From assembly GCA_037074765.1 (NCBI GenBank), contig JBAMDO010000027.1:302720-366719 (forward strand): a stretch of 64,000 nt of DNA. The letters run 5' to 3'. Below the pieces are notes generated by a model. The model ran no database searches, was not told the origin of the DNA, and saw only the letters and a list, made by a program, of their open reading frames with translations. The translations under genes were made by a program, and so were the position numbers. Positions 26,857 through 38,864 of the stretch are shown in pieces. Positions within the stretch are counted from its first letter, which is position 1. Every line of letters begins with the position of its first letter. This stretch comes from Mansonella perstans (taxonomy: Eukaryota; Nematoda; Chromadorea; Rhabditida; Onchocercidae).

Positions 26857-29800
26857 TTATACCTTCCAAAGTATATGGAATTCTCTATTGTTGATAAGGA
26901 AATTAGTTCCACGTGGACAGACGTTAAAAGCACATGCGCGTTTTTCTTCCGTTCTGCATTCGATGTCTGACGAACATTGACGTATTCGTGAACGTTTTCC
27001 ACAACCACCACATTCTTGAGTGCATGAATTGGTCCATTCTGACCATTGACCACATTTGCACGCTGTAAAAAATTTGAAAACCTTCAAAAAACAATGCAAT
27101 TTTTTAAATGTTTCAAAAGAAGTATATCCATACGACGCTTGGCTATGACTAACCATTGAGAAATTCAAAGGAAATCCAGCAAACAATCAGTGAATTTTTT
27201 CAAGTTGATAAAAGAACATTAGAAATTATTTCAGTTTAAAACTTTGTTTCGTGATAATTTCATGACTTTACACCAGTCTGATGAGTAATTCTCTTTTAAT
27301 GTTTTGATTAATAACTTTTAGTGAAATAATGGTTTTTAATGAATTAATAATTCCGATTAATGAAAAGTGATACTTGAATCCTTCGCTTCTTGCACGATAT
27401 TTTTACATAATGTTTAGAATTATTTCTGGATAGAAAAATTTTCGTTCCATTACATCTCACATTCAAATGATAAAAATGTCATCATGTAACTCTTTGAAGG
27501 TTATTTGTTGTAAAATGATATTTATTGCTTTTGCATTTTTGTGATTTGTTCAGTTACGTATTGTTCTGTAACAAAACTTCTACAATAAATGTGATCTATA
27601 ACAGGAATCAAAATTATCATAAATAAACGATAAACAACTTACAGTTTCGAATTTCAACTGGAAATGTTGGATTTTCAGTTACCCCTTCAATTACTGTAGG
27701 CACAGTAATGACAGTTGTAGGAGGTAATATCGTACTTGCAGTGATTGTAGTAACAGTAGTAATCGGAATTGTACTGGTAGCAATGCTCGTAATTGTAATA
27801 TTGCCTTTTTCGTGTAATTTTCTTGTCGGTGTAGTAGTAATACTTTTAATTGTTGGAAGTGTTAAGTTCAATATTCTTTCCTGAATTTCAACCATTTTCA
27901 GTTAGTATAGCTGTATTATGTGAAATTCTAGAAAACTAAAAAGTTGAAAAATTTATTAAATTTTAAATAATAAGCGAAAACCTTTATCCTTACAACTGTT
28001 TCATCGTCTATATCAGACCAAACATTAGCCTTAAAACCATTTCCCGTATCACCGAGACCGCGAAATATAATCACCATTTCGTTTTTAGCTGATTGAAATA
28101 CGTGTCGTGGTACTTTTGAGCAGCAAAATCTGAGAAATATCATAAACTTTCATTTAATCTCTCTTTTTTCAAAATTTGCAAAATTCATTATTCGCTTAAA
28201 AAAAAGAATGTTGGATCGAAAATTCTTAAGAATGAATGCGTGCAAGCATGAATGAAATAAAAAAAGTTTAGACGAATTTTTTACAAACTTCCAGAAAAAG
28301 CATTCAGACACGAAAATATTCAAAAAATAGAAATCAATGAAAATTTCATTTTTCTTATAATGGAAAAAAAGAAGTTAGAAATCTAATAATTAGAACTTAT
28401 AAAAGTAATAAAGAAGCACTTGAAGCACTTTCTCTTTTTTCATTCTACAAAATTTATGATTTCCTATTTCAATTAATGGAAATCAAAAAAAAAAAAATGA
28501 ATGATTATTGAAAATAGTGTGTGACTGATAGTTGTTTGCCACTAACCGATATCCGGTAATTCGAAAATCAGGTCCAGTTTTCACTTCTACATAAGATTTA
28601 TCACATGTATCTTCACAATGTAATTGAAATTGTTCAATAAATTGAAAATTTACAATTCCACCATGTGGAGCTATAAGTAACCAAATACACTGGTCACCAA
28701 TGTTAAAAAAATTTGGATAATTTGGACTCGAAATTGTAACAGGTAACTTTCTCGCCTGAAATAAAACAAATCTTAGGGTATAGCAATAAATGAATCCGTA
28801 TGATTTCTTTATTAAAGGAAAAGCAAACATCTGATATTTTCATTTAGATTTCAATTTTCGTGAAATTTAGAAAAAAATCATTACAGCAAACACTTTGCTT
28901 TTGTCAAATATCTCTCAGCAATAGGTATTCGGATAGACGTTGAATTAATGATACATTTAAATGATAGAAATTTCGATCAACTTAAAAAAAAATGATTTAA
29001 CGTAGACTAAGTGAATGGATGGATAATTAACCGAAAAATTCAGATAGACTGTTGTAACGAAGAGAACTTGCACATTTGACTATTTTCAAGGATTGCATAA
29101 ATTGAAGAAAATACCTTTGTCAAGAAAAAAGAGGCATTAAATTCATGCTGAAGTCAAACTTTATAAAAAATAAAATTAGAATTAAAAAGAAGCATTGGAT
29201 GAATGTTTCATGAAAGAAATAAAATTGTAAACCAGGTAAAAATTGATTTTACCTTTTTCTCACAAAAAATGATTTGATATCGCTTACCTATTGAAATAAA
29301 AAAACTGCAAATAAATCGAAGAATATTTTGGATTTCAAGAATTTTTTTTTTTAATGCAAAAAAAAGTATGAAAATATTTGCAATAAGCTGACATACTATC
29401 AGAAGTCGGAAATGCTTTAAAAAATGCAAAGAGAATTAGCAATAGGTAAATTATTAAGTAAAATAAGAAATGAAGATAGATTTGAATTTCATGGCCTATT
29501 CCAATACCTAACATAAATTTCTGTAAAGGCTCTTAAAGTTGAAATACAGTGATTGAAGATCTTTGTTTATTTTCAAGTGAATATGTATTCTTTCACCAAA
29601 GTAATATAAAAAAATCACGATAATCGGAAAATTCAAATTAAATATGCAAAAAAGAAATTATTGAGAAGTAAGTTAAAAGAAAAGCGATTTTGAGGGAATA
29701 ATTAAAAAATTAGTTAAAATGATCGATTAACATTGAAGTGATAAAAAGTGTCGTAATGATATTATTATCATTTAACATATAAACATGCAAATTTAAATTT

Positions 29801-32800
29801 AACTTTTAATCATGTGCAACATCTACCTAAAAATTATCATATTTTTAGTCGTTGAGAACTATAAAAAAGTCGAACAAGCAAATTAAACATTGTCACATTG
29901 GAGTGCCGTCAGCGAGCGTTTGATTCTGTGGCCACACCTAGAATGGAAGGCACGGAGGCAAGTGGTGATACGGGTCAATCACCAGATTGGGAAGCACAGG
30001 ATGGTTCTAATATTTCTTCAAATAATCAGCACGTGCCATTTGAATCTGCTGAACACGGTGAAACATACGATACCGCAAGGTATCCGAAAATTCTCTTCAT
30101 ATTTGAGTTACGGATTTGTGTTTTATGTCCTTCCTTGTTTTTACTCTTTTTCGCTATCATTTCTTAACTTTTCTTTGAAGCTGGTGACAAAAACTTTCAC
30201 AATTCTGAGATTACTAGACAGAAATTAAATTTCCAGATATTTAGGTATTTGAATGAATTAGTGAAAGACTTGCGAACATTGGATGCTATTTATCTAAATC
30301 ATCCTGGGACACTTCGCAACACTTATTCATTGTTGACCAGTGAAATTGACCGCGTTTGGACAGCCATCTACACACGTGCTTTACGTGCTGGGCAAGCACA
30401 TCGTCCTCGACAGGTAATAATTAATGATACAGCAATCCAATCGTACACTATTAATTAATTCGTACAAAATTATCAGAATTCCTAATGATTATAATTTACC
30501 ATTAATCATAATTCTTTTAAGGGCATGGCGATGATTTTCAACTAGAATTTTAAACCGGAATGTTATCAGTCAGTTTTTTTTTTTTTCAGTACATGTTAAT
30601 GATTTTTAAGTGCTTCCATAAAGTATATTGCAGTCAGAAATAATTCCTTTAACGATTCATGAGAAAGTTCCAATTCCAAGACGTCCAAATTGCAAAATGA
30701 TTGGACGCATTCTTGGACCAAGAGGAATTTCGGTGAAACAACTTGAAGCTCAGACTGGTTGCCGTATTTTAATCCGTGGAAAGGGTTCTGTTAAAGTAAA
30801 ATCTTCTTCTAATTTTGCTCTCTCTTCATCATATGACAAATAAATTAGTAATTGATTTGAATCAATCTAACCCATTCTTGTCCTAATTAAATGGCACATA
30901 TATATATATATAATATCAGAAAGCTAAATCAGATAGATTTTTTCAGGATCCGCGTCGTGAGATCCGTCTTCGTAATCGTATTGGTTGGGAGCATCTCGCA
31001 GAACCATTACATGTATTAATTAGCGCTACGGATTTTTCCGAAGAACGTTGCATTCAGAAATTAGCAAGCGGTGTATACTGTATCAGGCTTCTACTTAATA
31101 GCAACAACGATGAGCATAAACGTCGTCAGCTCATTCAACTTGCAATTATTAATGGCACTTATCGACCGGGTGGCACTTATCGCCCGGGACGTCCATAGTA
31201 GAATAGATAGATATATAATCTTGTATGATATATTAATAATCAAATTGTGAAAATTGGTTATGTGAAATAAATATTCCTATTCAGTATTGCAGTTTTTCTC
31301 CTCTCTCTCTATATTTCTATTCTCCTCTCTCTCTTTCTTTTCAATTTTTCATTTTATTACTTACGTCTTATCACGATGTACACTTCTTATCGTGATTATC
31401 TACCAGATCTTGTTCAAGATTAACGAGAATCATCAAATTGTATGAATAAAGAGTGATTGCTTTTCTAGTGTTTACTGTATGTAAATAAAATTTTATCAAT
31501 TTTGACCTTCATATGCGTCGAGGCACAAAAGTTCGTGATTCTGATTTTGATGAGAATTGAAGAAAGAAAAAAAAGTTGAAAAATTCTTGAAAACAATTAA
31601 TAAAGAGAATAACTAATGAAATGAATCATTGCAGTGGCTCGTATATCATCTCGTTTCCGATAATAATACTTTTCTAATTTAAGTTATAAGGTTGAATATG
31701 AATTAATAAGCTAGGGAAAATGAACTTAATTCAGTTTTTCAGGAAAATGAATCATTGGGATAGAATTGAAGTAATGGAAAAACAAAGAGAGAATACGATT
31801 TGCACAGCCAAACATACGGCCCAACGTATGCTACTGAAAGCATTAAAGAAGCTAAGTTACTGCAACTTATTAAAATTTCAAATCTCAATTAAGCAATTAC
31901 AAATCGCGGATAAATTGACTAATAAGTATATTAATTAAACAGATTTAATAAATCATTTGCAAGATTTTTCCGTGTAGAAGGACTTCTGAAAAGTACCGGA
32001 AATAATTAAGCTATTATTAGAAAAAGGATAAGGTGACAAGATGAATTATGAAACTTACATAAGAAACAAAAAATAAATTAAAAGTTTTGTAATCATTTGT
32101 AGTGTGTGTAAATCGTAAATCGGATTCAGAAAAACTGCACAAATAATGCATAAGAGAAATCGTATGTATATCCGCAATTTATATAACATGATAACCTTAT
32201 GATCAGAAAAGAAGTGCAAAAAAAAAAGGAATGCTTACCTTAATGAGAGCTCCGCAAGATGTATATTCAACAAACTGGCAGGTAGGACCAGCAAAACCAT
32301 CTGGACATAAACATTTGTCACAATTATTAGGATTTGGATAACCATTATGATCGCAGTGCTTATCAGGACATCGTTCCGTACAACGATAAGCGATATTTAT
32401 CTGAAAAGATATTTTCTAAAATTATCATGTTAAACAAAATGAAAAGAAAGTCGACCAATAGCATATGTAAGCTAATAATAGATAATCGAAATAAATTTAA
32501 TTAGCTTAATAATTTAAAACTTGATAATTGCTAATATTTCAAGCTTTTTTTCCTTTTTTTTTTGATGCTATCAGTTAATTTTAGTTTTTCAGTATTCATT
32601 CCTATAATTTAAGACTATTTTTAAATCGCTACTGATAAAAAGAAAGAGTCCAGTATTAAATGAATTTTTTTCCGGGTAAATAAATTTTATCAATCGTAAA
32701 ATATTGTTGCATAGATTATTTATATAATTAATAAGTAAAATATTACTACATAGTATTTGAGAAGCGATTTTTTTAATAAATATTAATAGGCTAAATTTAT

Positions 32801-35055
32801 AATCTCAAATTTACAGTTATTAAAATTATCAGCCATTAAATTGATAGTATCATTAGTGCGGTTGTTAAGTAAAGCTGCATAATCCTACAGCTGCATAATC
32901 CAGAAATGATGGTCCTTCACGTTGACCAATTGTGTACTGTTGAAATTTGTTACGTGTTGTAATAGTTGGTATGTATGGATCTTTTGCAAATCCATATGGT
33001 CCATAATGCATTACTGATCCTAAAAATAAAAATTTTCTTAATTAATTAGCTATTTTTGTTAATTTTCCAAACATAATTAATATACATCTATCAATTATTA
33101 TAAAACAAATAAAAAAAAAAAGAAATTACCAGTATCATAAGGTAAATTAAGCATATCAGCTTCATGTTGTAATGTTGGGAAAAAATTATTCCAACGTCTG
33201 AATGGAATATTATCATAATTAATAAAAATATGATTTTTTTGATCAAGTCTTGCTTGCTCATGAAATATACCCAATGTGTGACCAATTTCATGTGATATAA
33301 TACCAATACTATCACATCCTGGTGTTGAAATTGAAATTCCCTGAAATTCATTTGAAAAATATTAATTCAATTATTAACAGAATTATTGAATTTTTCTTTT
33401 TTTTCTTCCCTAAAATTTGGATAATTTTAATTTAAACAAAAATCAAAAATTTGTTTGTTAACAAATTTTTTTTTCAAAATTACTTGCGTGCCTCCTGTTC
33501 GGCCAACAAAACTTGAACATCCACCACCGTCAAAAAATTCAATTCGATCAACATTTGGACCATTTTCCCGAAATCGTATACATGTTCGCTCTTCCCATCT
33601 TGCCAGTGCTGCACGAATTTTTTCCCGTGTTTCTAATGGAATTGTTTCTGCAAAATCATAACTAATCGGACGCTTATAATGCCATCGTACGTAAAATGGT
33701 TCAAGGCCAACGCTCCTAAAAAGAAAAAAAAACACTTAAGCTTTTTAATTATTTAAACTTAAAAATTTAAATTAAAATTTTTTTTAATTAATTTAAGTTA
33801 AAATTTCTTCTTATTTTAAAAATACATTTTTCAAGCATTTTCATTTTTACTTTACAACTTCAATCGAATTTCATAATTATGAGACTGATCAGTCATAAGT
33901 TTAATTCAGTTTAAAATAGATTTAAGTCAAATTAATTTAAATATAAAATAATCGGAGCTGTGTCATGTACTTGTATAATATTTGTAAATATGTTTAAGAT
34001 GGTTGAAAAAAAAAAAGCAAATCCGGTTTTCAAGTAAATTTAAAAGACAATTTATGTCTAGTTATGTTGATGACGTAAAATTGTAACTTATGTCCTAAAG
34101 CAAGTTTCAGTCAAAAGCGCTCATTAGTCATAGCAATTTGAATGGAATTTAAATTGAATTAATTGCACATACATTCATGTATCTAACTGTGTATGCTATT
34201 TCCAATGAAATAAAAATGAAATGAAAATTTGAAATTTTATTTTTTGCTAGAAATACAATGAAAATTTTTTATCTAAACTAATACCTTTTTTCACGTATAA
34301 TTTCATCATCATTTTCCATCAAAATAATTTCATTTTTCAAATGTTTGCTTAGCATATCAGCTTGCTTTTTCGATAAATCAACATCACCCTAAAAGGGGGA
34401 AAAAAGCTTTTCTTTTGAAAAATTTCTTTTCGAAATTTTACAAACATTTGAAAGTTTATTCCAAAAAAAAATGTAAATATCAATGCTGTCGTTAGATAGA
34501 GGACAATTAAAAATTATTTTGACAATACATTACGAACAAAAGATTCATCACTTTAAAAAAAAAAAAAGTAAGTTAAAGATATGAAAATAAACTTGATAGT
34601 ATGAATCCGGATCATTGATTGATAATTCATCATAATGCGGTTTTGTTTCCGGATTCCTACGTTGTAATACAATTTGATCAGCTAATGATTTTTCATTAGT
34701 GTCTCCAATCTGCCTGTAATGAACAGTTTAAAAAAAATTTTATAATGAAAAAAAATAAAGCAAAGTAAATTAATTCATTGAACAGCCAAAAAAAAATTGC
34801 TAGCATTAAAAATTATCATAATTTTTTTTAAATAAAAATTTTTGAAATATTTAAAATTTATTTACATTTATATTATTGGAAAAAAAATCAATGATAAAAT
34901 TGAAATAAAAAATGTAACCTTTGCAGTTTTAAAGTGATCAATTGTTTGATATGATTTAACATACGTTGTGATGCTTTTTGTGTTCGATAATTTTCCACTG
35001 AATAAATGAAGAAAGAAATAAAAAGTTGAAGTAAAATAATAGTAAAATGCTTCAT
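26857..35055 (-). CDS. nas-36: Secreted astacin zinc metalloprotease with EGF, CUB and TSP1 domains (NAS-36/NAS-37 type)
   Basis: Astacins of this architecture shed the old cuticle during nematode moulting. Predicted exons: 35055-34919, 34713-34593, 34388-34285, 33715-33484, 33340-33130, 33019-32889, 32400-32239, 28755-28547, 28129-27994, 27880-27643, 27062-26857. They are in phase and give 628 residues. Order: signal peptide (HFTIILLQLFISFFIYS); propeptide ending in a furin-type REKR at 118-121; catalytic domain with zinc site HEIGHTLGIFHEQAR from 215 and Met-turn SVMHYG near 270; EGF (about 313-366, six Cys); CUB (about 367-481, starting at SPNYPNFF); a Thr/Ile-rich linker (482-560); and a TSP1 repeat (CGQWSEWTNSCTQECGGCG) to the end. 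Length and domain order match the NAS-36/37/38 group. NAS-36 is my best guess because its length is closest, but the paralogue is not proven. A poly(A) signal lies about 105 bases beyond the stop. Confidence 0.92.
29943..31198 (+). CDS. STAR-family KH-domain RNA-binding protein (GLD-1/ASD-2/Quaking-like), nested gene
   Basis: STAR proteins bind RNA and control splicing, translation or stability. Four exons are predicted, 29943-30079, 30245-30413, 30634-30795 and 30947-31198, in phase for 239 residues. A QUA1-like dimerisation segment covers about 46-90 (ARYLNELVKDL to SEIDRVWTAIY). A maxi-KH domain begins at about 103, with the GxxG loop as GPRG at 130-133 (KMIGRILGPRGISVKQLE) and GCRILIRGKGS. 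A QUA2-like end follows (QLIQLAIINGTYRP). The C-terminus stops right after QUA2 and repeats GTYRPG twice. In exon 2 the in-frame acceptor is the second AG (ATATTTAG), because the preceding TTCCAG would give a stop. The gene lies wholly within the 28,756-32,238 intron of the antisense astacin gene. Which C. elegans STAR member it matches is unclear. Confidence 0.9.
31266..31271 (+). terminator. Poly(A) signal AATAAA of the STAR gene
   Basis: AATAAA occurs about 68 bases past the TAG stop at 31196-31198, a usual distance for a short nematode 3' UTR. Confidence 0.6.
31747..31938 (+). CDS. Candidate small hypothetical protein (63 residues) downstream of the STAR gene
   Basis: An ORF starting at the ATG at 31747 is preceded, four bases earlier, by a good TTTTTCAG acceptor (31741-31742 is the AG), as expected for trans-splicing or for an internal exon. 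It encodes a basic peptide beginning MNHWDRIEVMEKQRE, with KALKKLSYCNLLKFQ in the middle. I recognise no domain, signal peptide or membrane segment. It lies in the same astacin intron as the STAR gene, on the same strand, about 540 bases after the STAR stop. In DNA this AT-rich, an ORF of this size can arise by chance, so it remains a candidate only. Confidence 0.25.
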   Translation: MNHWDRIEVMEKQRENTICTAKHTAQRMLLKALKKLSYCNLLKFQISIKQLQIADKLTNKYIN

Positions 35056-36306
35056 TTTCCCCCGTACAAAAATTTTAACTAGTTTCTTCGTCTTCGATAA
35101 ATTTTTGCTGTGATTGAAATTTAACGATAAAATGAAATCCAAAGAGACACACACACATATTTATATATCAGCGAATATTTCCATTCAAAATTTCATCCCA
35201 CATTTTCAGCTCTCATTTCCCATTCACATCAACCGGTTGAAAAAATGCTGTAAGGAATTGTTGTCACTATCACTCATCATTCCACTTTCCTTCCTTCTTC
35301 ATTTATCCTAAATAAAAAGTTTGCTAAAAAGAAAATATTGTAAAATCAATATTTATTACATTACAGATCTAATTGATTTTACATATCCAAAAAAAATGAC
35401 TAATTTAAACATTCATTTAAAAGTTGTTGTTTTTGCTGTTTTTCTTTTTACCTGAAATTAATTAGAAATTTTTATTATTTGTATCATAAACAGTTCATTT
35501 TTTTTTCTTTTTTTTTTTTTTTTTTTTTTTTTGAACTCTGGAAAATATAAGCATAATTTATGTAGCTATTCTTTGCTGGAATTAGTCATCGAAAAACTAT
35601 GGTAAGTAGAATAATAATTAATCATTAGTATGAGCTAGGTAAGAGAATGAGTTAAATTATTGGCGAAATTTTCATTTTTTATTTTAAAAGATATATTATG
35701 ATTTCGAAAAAAATTATATAAAGTGCGCTGCTTAATTATTAATTAAAATAATCATTTGAAATTAACTGTTTTGCTGAGCTGGATTAAATGATCTGTTGAT
35801 TTGTATCAAAAAAGCAATAAAAAATTTTTTTTGAACATTAAAAATGTGTTGCAAACTTTATTTACTTCATACCTTTACTTTATACAAATTCTTAGGAATT
35901 ACAAGTAGCATTAGGTGATAATAATAAACCGGAAAACCTGACATGATTTCATTTACCATTCATTTAATTCATTCTTTTAATGTCCAACAACTGATTAGTT
36001 GATGAAACGACGAAATATAAAAGGGCCTTTTAAATTTATGCGAAATGTTAAGTTATTAATATACGTAATAATCAAAACTAAATTTATGCCAAAATCTTCC
36101 GATTCACTTAGTGATTTAGAAGTAAATTAAAATAGTTTTTAACTGTATTTTTCTGCAAAAGATTTTATGCATACTTCAAAAGCTGCATTGCTTTTACTTT
36201 AGACAACAAAATTCTTTAAATTACAATCGAAATTCTGTTTAATAAATTAAATTGGTCAAGATGAAAGACAGGAAGAAAAAAAGACGAAAATAAAATGTCT
36301 AAAAAT
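35056..36306. other. Intergenic region upstream of the astacin gene
   Basis: About 1.25 kb with a long poly-T run (about 35,505-35,532) and otherwise AT-rich sequence. It is the presumed promoter region of the minus-strand astacin gene and the 3' flank of the acidic orphan gene. No coding signal was supported. Confidence 0.55.
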
Positions 36307-36312
36307 TTTATT
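36307..36312 (-). terminator. Poly(A) signal AATAAA of the acidic orphan gene
   Basis: TTTATT on the plus strand reads AATAAA on the minus strand, about 117 bases past the stop at 36431-36429. Confidence 0.45.
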
Positions 36313-36428
36313 TACGCTAATTGTTGATTTAATATATTATCAGCAAGCATTTTGACATTAACAGCATTTGTTATCATTAAATCATGATCGCTTAGTGTAA
36401 ACCGATCATCCGATATTCGTTGTATGCT

Positions 36429-38854
36429 TTATTGTCTATTCGTTATTCCGATTTCCTTCGAGATATCCAATATTTTGCGCGAACTTTTGATTGGTACAAC
36501 TGCTTCGGATGCTTCATCATTATCGCTTGATGATAATGATGAACTTAACACATCACAAGCGTACATTTTGTTTGATTGTGCGCATGCATTAGTACCATGT
36601 TCATCAGTTTTTGATACATTTTTCCGTTCTTCTGTTTCCATCGGAATTTTTTTACTATTTTGAGCAGTTTCATTCGTCGCTACAAGTTCGTCATCTCCAA
36701 TGCAAGTTATTGTGAGATAATCGTTTTCATTAGTATTCATTGATAATTTCCGGCTGTTAAAACTGGTTAAATTGCTTCTGGATTTGCTAAAACTGTCAGT
36801 TTCATTTGACCTAATTTTGGATTCGTTGGCAATCATGCTGCAATTTTCTGGAAATGATTCTAATTTTGAAACTGGTTCAGAAACAATAAAAGCTTCCGGA
36901 ATATTATTCGTTTTTTTCAATTCCTCGTTGCCATCACAATTAGTAATATAACGCACAATCAGGTCCTTATAATGATGATGATTATCATCATCGTCAATAT
37001 CATCATCATCACCATCATCATTATCATTATCATCATCATCATCACCATCTGTCTCTGAAAACAATTATAATTAATCATAACTAAAGCTATTATAAACTTG
37101 CAATGAATTTTTCTAAGCTTATATTACAAAATTGAAAGGTATCACTGATTTTCAATAATAATTAATTAAGATTTTTCACATTCTTACTTGCTGTTTTCAG
37201 CTCAGTGTCCCACGAATATTCTTCACCAATGTCCGAAAGAATAATACCTTCCTTTACACTACATATATTTTCATTTTCGTATTGTTTGGGAACTTGTTTT
37301 ACGGCCTAAACATTTATCTGAACATACTTTTTTTTGCATCTTTAAGAATTGAAAAAATTTTCATCTCAAAATTTTTTTTTTTTTTTTTTAATGTAAATTT
37401 TCTATTAAAGTTACCAAGAGAAAAAATTTTTGCCAACTTTTTATACCTATATCATTTACTCAATTTAAACTATTTCCATTCGTTTCTGATGAAAAAGAAA
37501 TCCTAAATTTTTTTTAGGATTGTCATGCTTACTTTTACATGACATTATTTCAGTCATTTCGAATCTTCAAAATAGATCATTATATCATCACTTAAAACAA
37601 TAAATAAGCACCTGATTAACTTAATTTTTGTTTGATTAACATAAATATCAAGATAAAACTAATATTTTAGCAATATATACATTGGGAAATTTGATCTCAA
37701 TCAAATAACTCATATTAAAATTTACAATGGATTTACCTTTTGCTTATTTGTTGTCCATTCTCCTGATTGATCCATGTCGTCTGATTTGATGATAAAATTA
37801 TCCAGTAAAGCGGTCGTTATATTAGTACTTTCTTCCTTCAACCTGAAAAATTATTCATAACAATGATCTGATAGTGTTAATAAAATCAAATTGATCAATC
37901 TGTGTGTATGTATGTATGTATGTTTGTATCTATTTGTATTTGTATGTACATGTGTGCATGTGTATGCAAATTGAAATATTCAGGCATGAAGCGTAATTGT
38001 TTTTCGTAATTAATACAGAAACTATATGCAAAAATTTAACAATTACAGTTTTATTTTTCTTTTTTAGGCTTATCATGCATCACATAATTATCTGCGATTT
38101 TGCCAAAAAAAAAAAAAAAAAAAGAACTAATTATACACCTTTTCATATTAATTTTCGTTTCATCATCAACCTCTAATTCGTTTTTTGGTTCATTGAAATC
38201 GGTTTTGGTTTCAGAAGTACAATTGGAAATTAATAGATTGTTGTAATCACGATTATTTTGATTATTGGGAAGCGGTTGCTGAGTAACCACAACATCTTTA
38301 ATGAAATTTTGCAGTAAAAGATTGTTCAAATTGATTGTTACAATATGCCAGAAGTATGAGAATATTATATATGATTGTTTATACATTTATTCATGTATTT
38401 CGTCCATATGTGTTTAGTTAAGTATGTGTTGTTTATTTAAAAATTAAAATTCTATTTGGAAATAAACAATTTAATTCAAAAATTGCATTTGTTTTTTTTT
38501 TCGTTATTGAAATTATTTGACAATATTATTTCCATTGTGATGATGACAGCTAAAGTTTGAAACCATTAGACATTGATGAATTATCATTATCGTTCTTATC
38601 GTTCTTTACAACATCATGCATCGCATTCTTGATACATTGGCAACACCAAAATTCGCAACTTGATGATTCCGTTTTTTCCGATTCATCCTGAAAAGAAAAG
38701 TATCAATTTATTAATTATTCGAATTTTGAAGGAATACAATAATAATTTTAATTTTTTATTTATTTTTCAAAAGCCAAAAAGAATTAGTTAGCAATATTAT
38801 ACATAAAAATAAAGTTAGGTTTTATTTTACCTGACTTGTTTGAGAATGAATCAT
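36429..38854 (-). CDS. Acidic, Ser/Asp/Asn-rich hypothetical protein of 384 residues
   Basis: I do not recognise this gene. Six exons join in phase: 38854-38831, 38687-38564, 38295-38139, 37842-37737, 37305-37188 and 37054-36429. The protein starts MIHSQTSQ, then has a short Cys cluster (CEFWCCQC, about 19-26) that could bind metal or be lipid-modified; that is speculation. The rest is hydrophilic and rich in Asp, Glu, Ser, Asn and Thr. An Asp/Asn run at about 179-203 is encoded by an imperfect GAT/ATC-type repeat, followed by long Ser-rich stretches (VLSSSLSSSDNDEASE). There is no signal peptide or membrane segment, so an intrinsically disordered intracellular protein is likely. If the second exon is read through instead of spliced at AATG|GTTTCA, a 53-residue product ends at 38550. 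The start is supported by a TTTTTTAAG acceptor immediately before GATG. Confidence 0.65.
36983..37043. repeat. Coding ATC/TCA trinucleotide repeat (Asp/Asn tract)
   Basis: Imperfect ATC-type triplets inside the last exon of the acidic orphan gene encode its Asp/Asn run on the minus strand. The same repeat class forms the non-coding arrays at 24.6 kb and 45.7 kb. Confidence 0.9.
37903..37967. repeat. TATG-rich microsatellite in an intron
   Basis: A GTGTGTATGTATGTATG run with TTTG interruptions lies in the intron between exons 38295-38139 and 37842-37737 of the acidic orphan gene. Confidence 0.85.
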
Positions 38855-38864
38855 CCTTAAAAAA
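38855..38864 (-). promoter_or_regulatory. Possible spliced-leader acceptor before the acidic orphan gene
   Basis: On the minus strand, AATTTTTTAAG directly precedes GATGATT, so the AG falls one base before the predicted ATG. A 5' UTR this short is typical of trans-spliced nematode messages. Only the sequence pattern supports it. Confidence 0.35.

Noticed and set aside
29890..30228. 112-codon plus-strand ORF over the first STAR exon
   Set aside because: It is an alternative frame of the STAR first exon and intron; the frame encoding YDTAR continues in phase into the conserved QUA1 segment.
36424..36663. 79-codon plus-strand ORF
   Set aside because: Antisense to the last exon of the acidic orphan gene; no features of its own.
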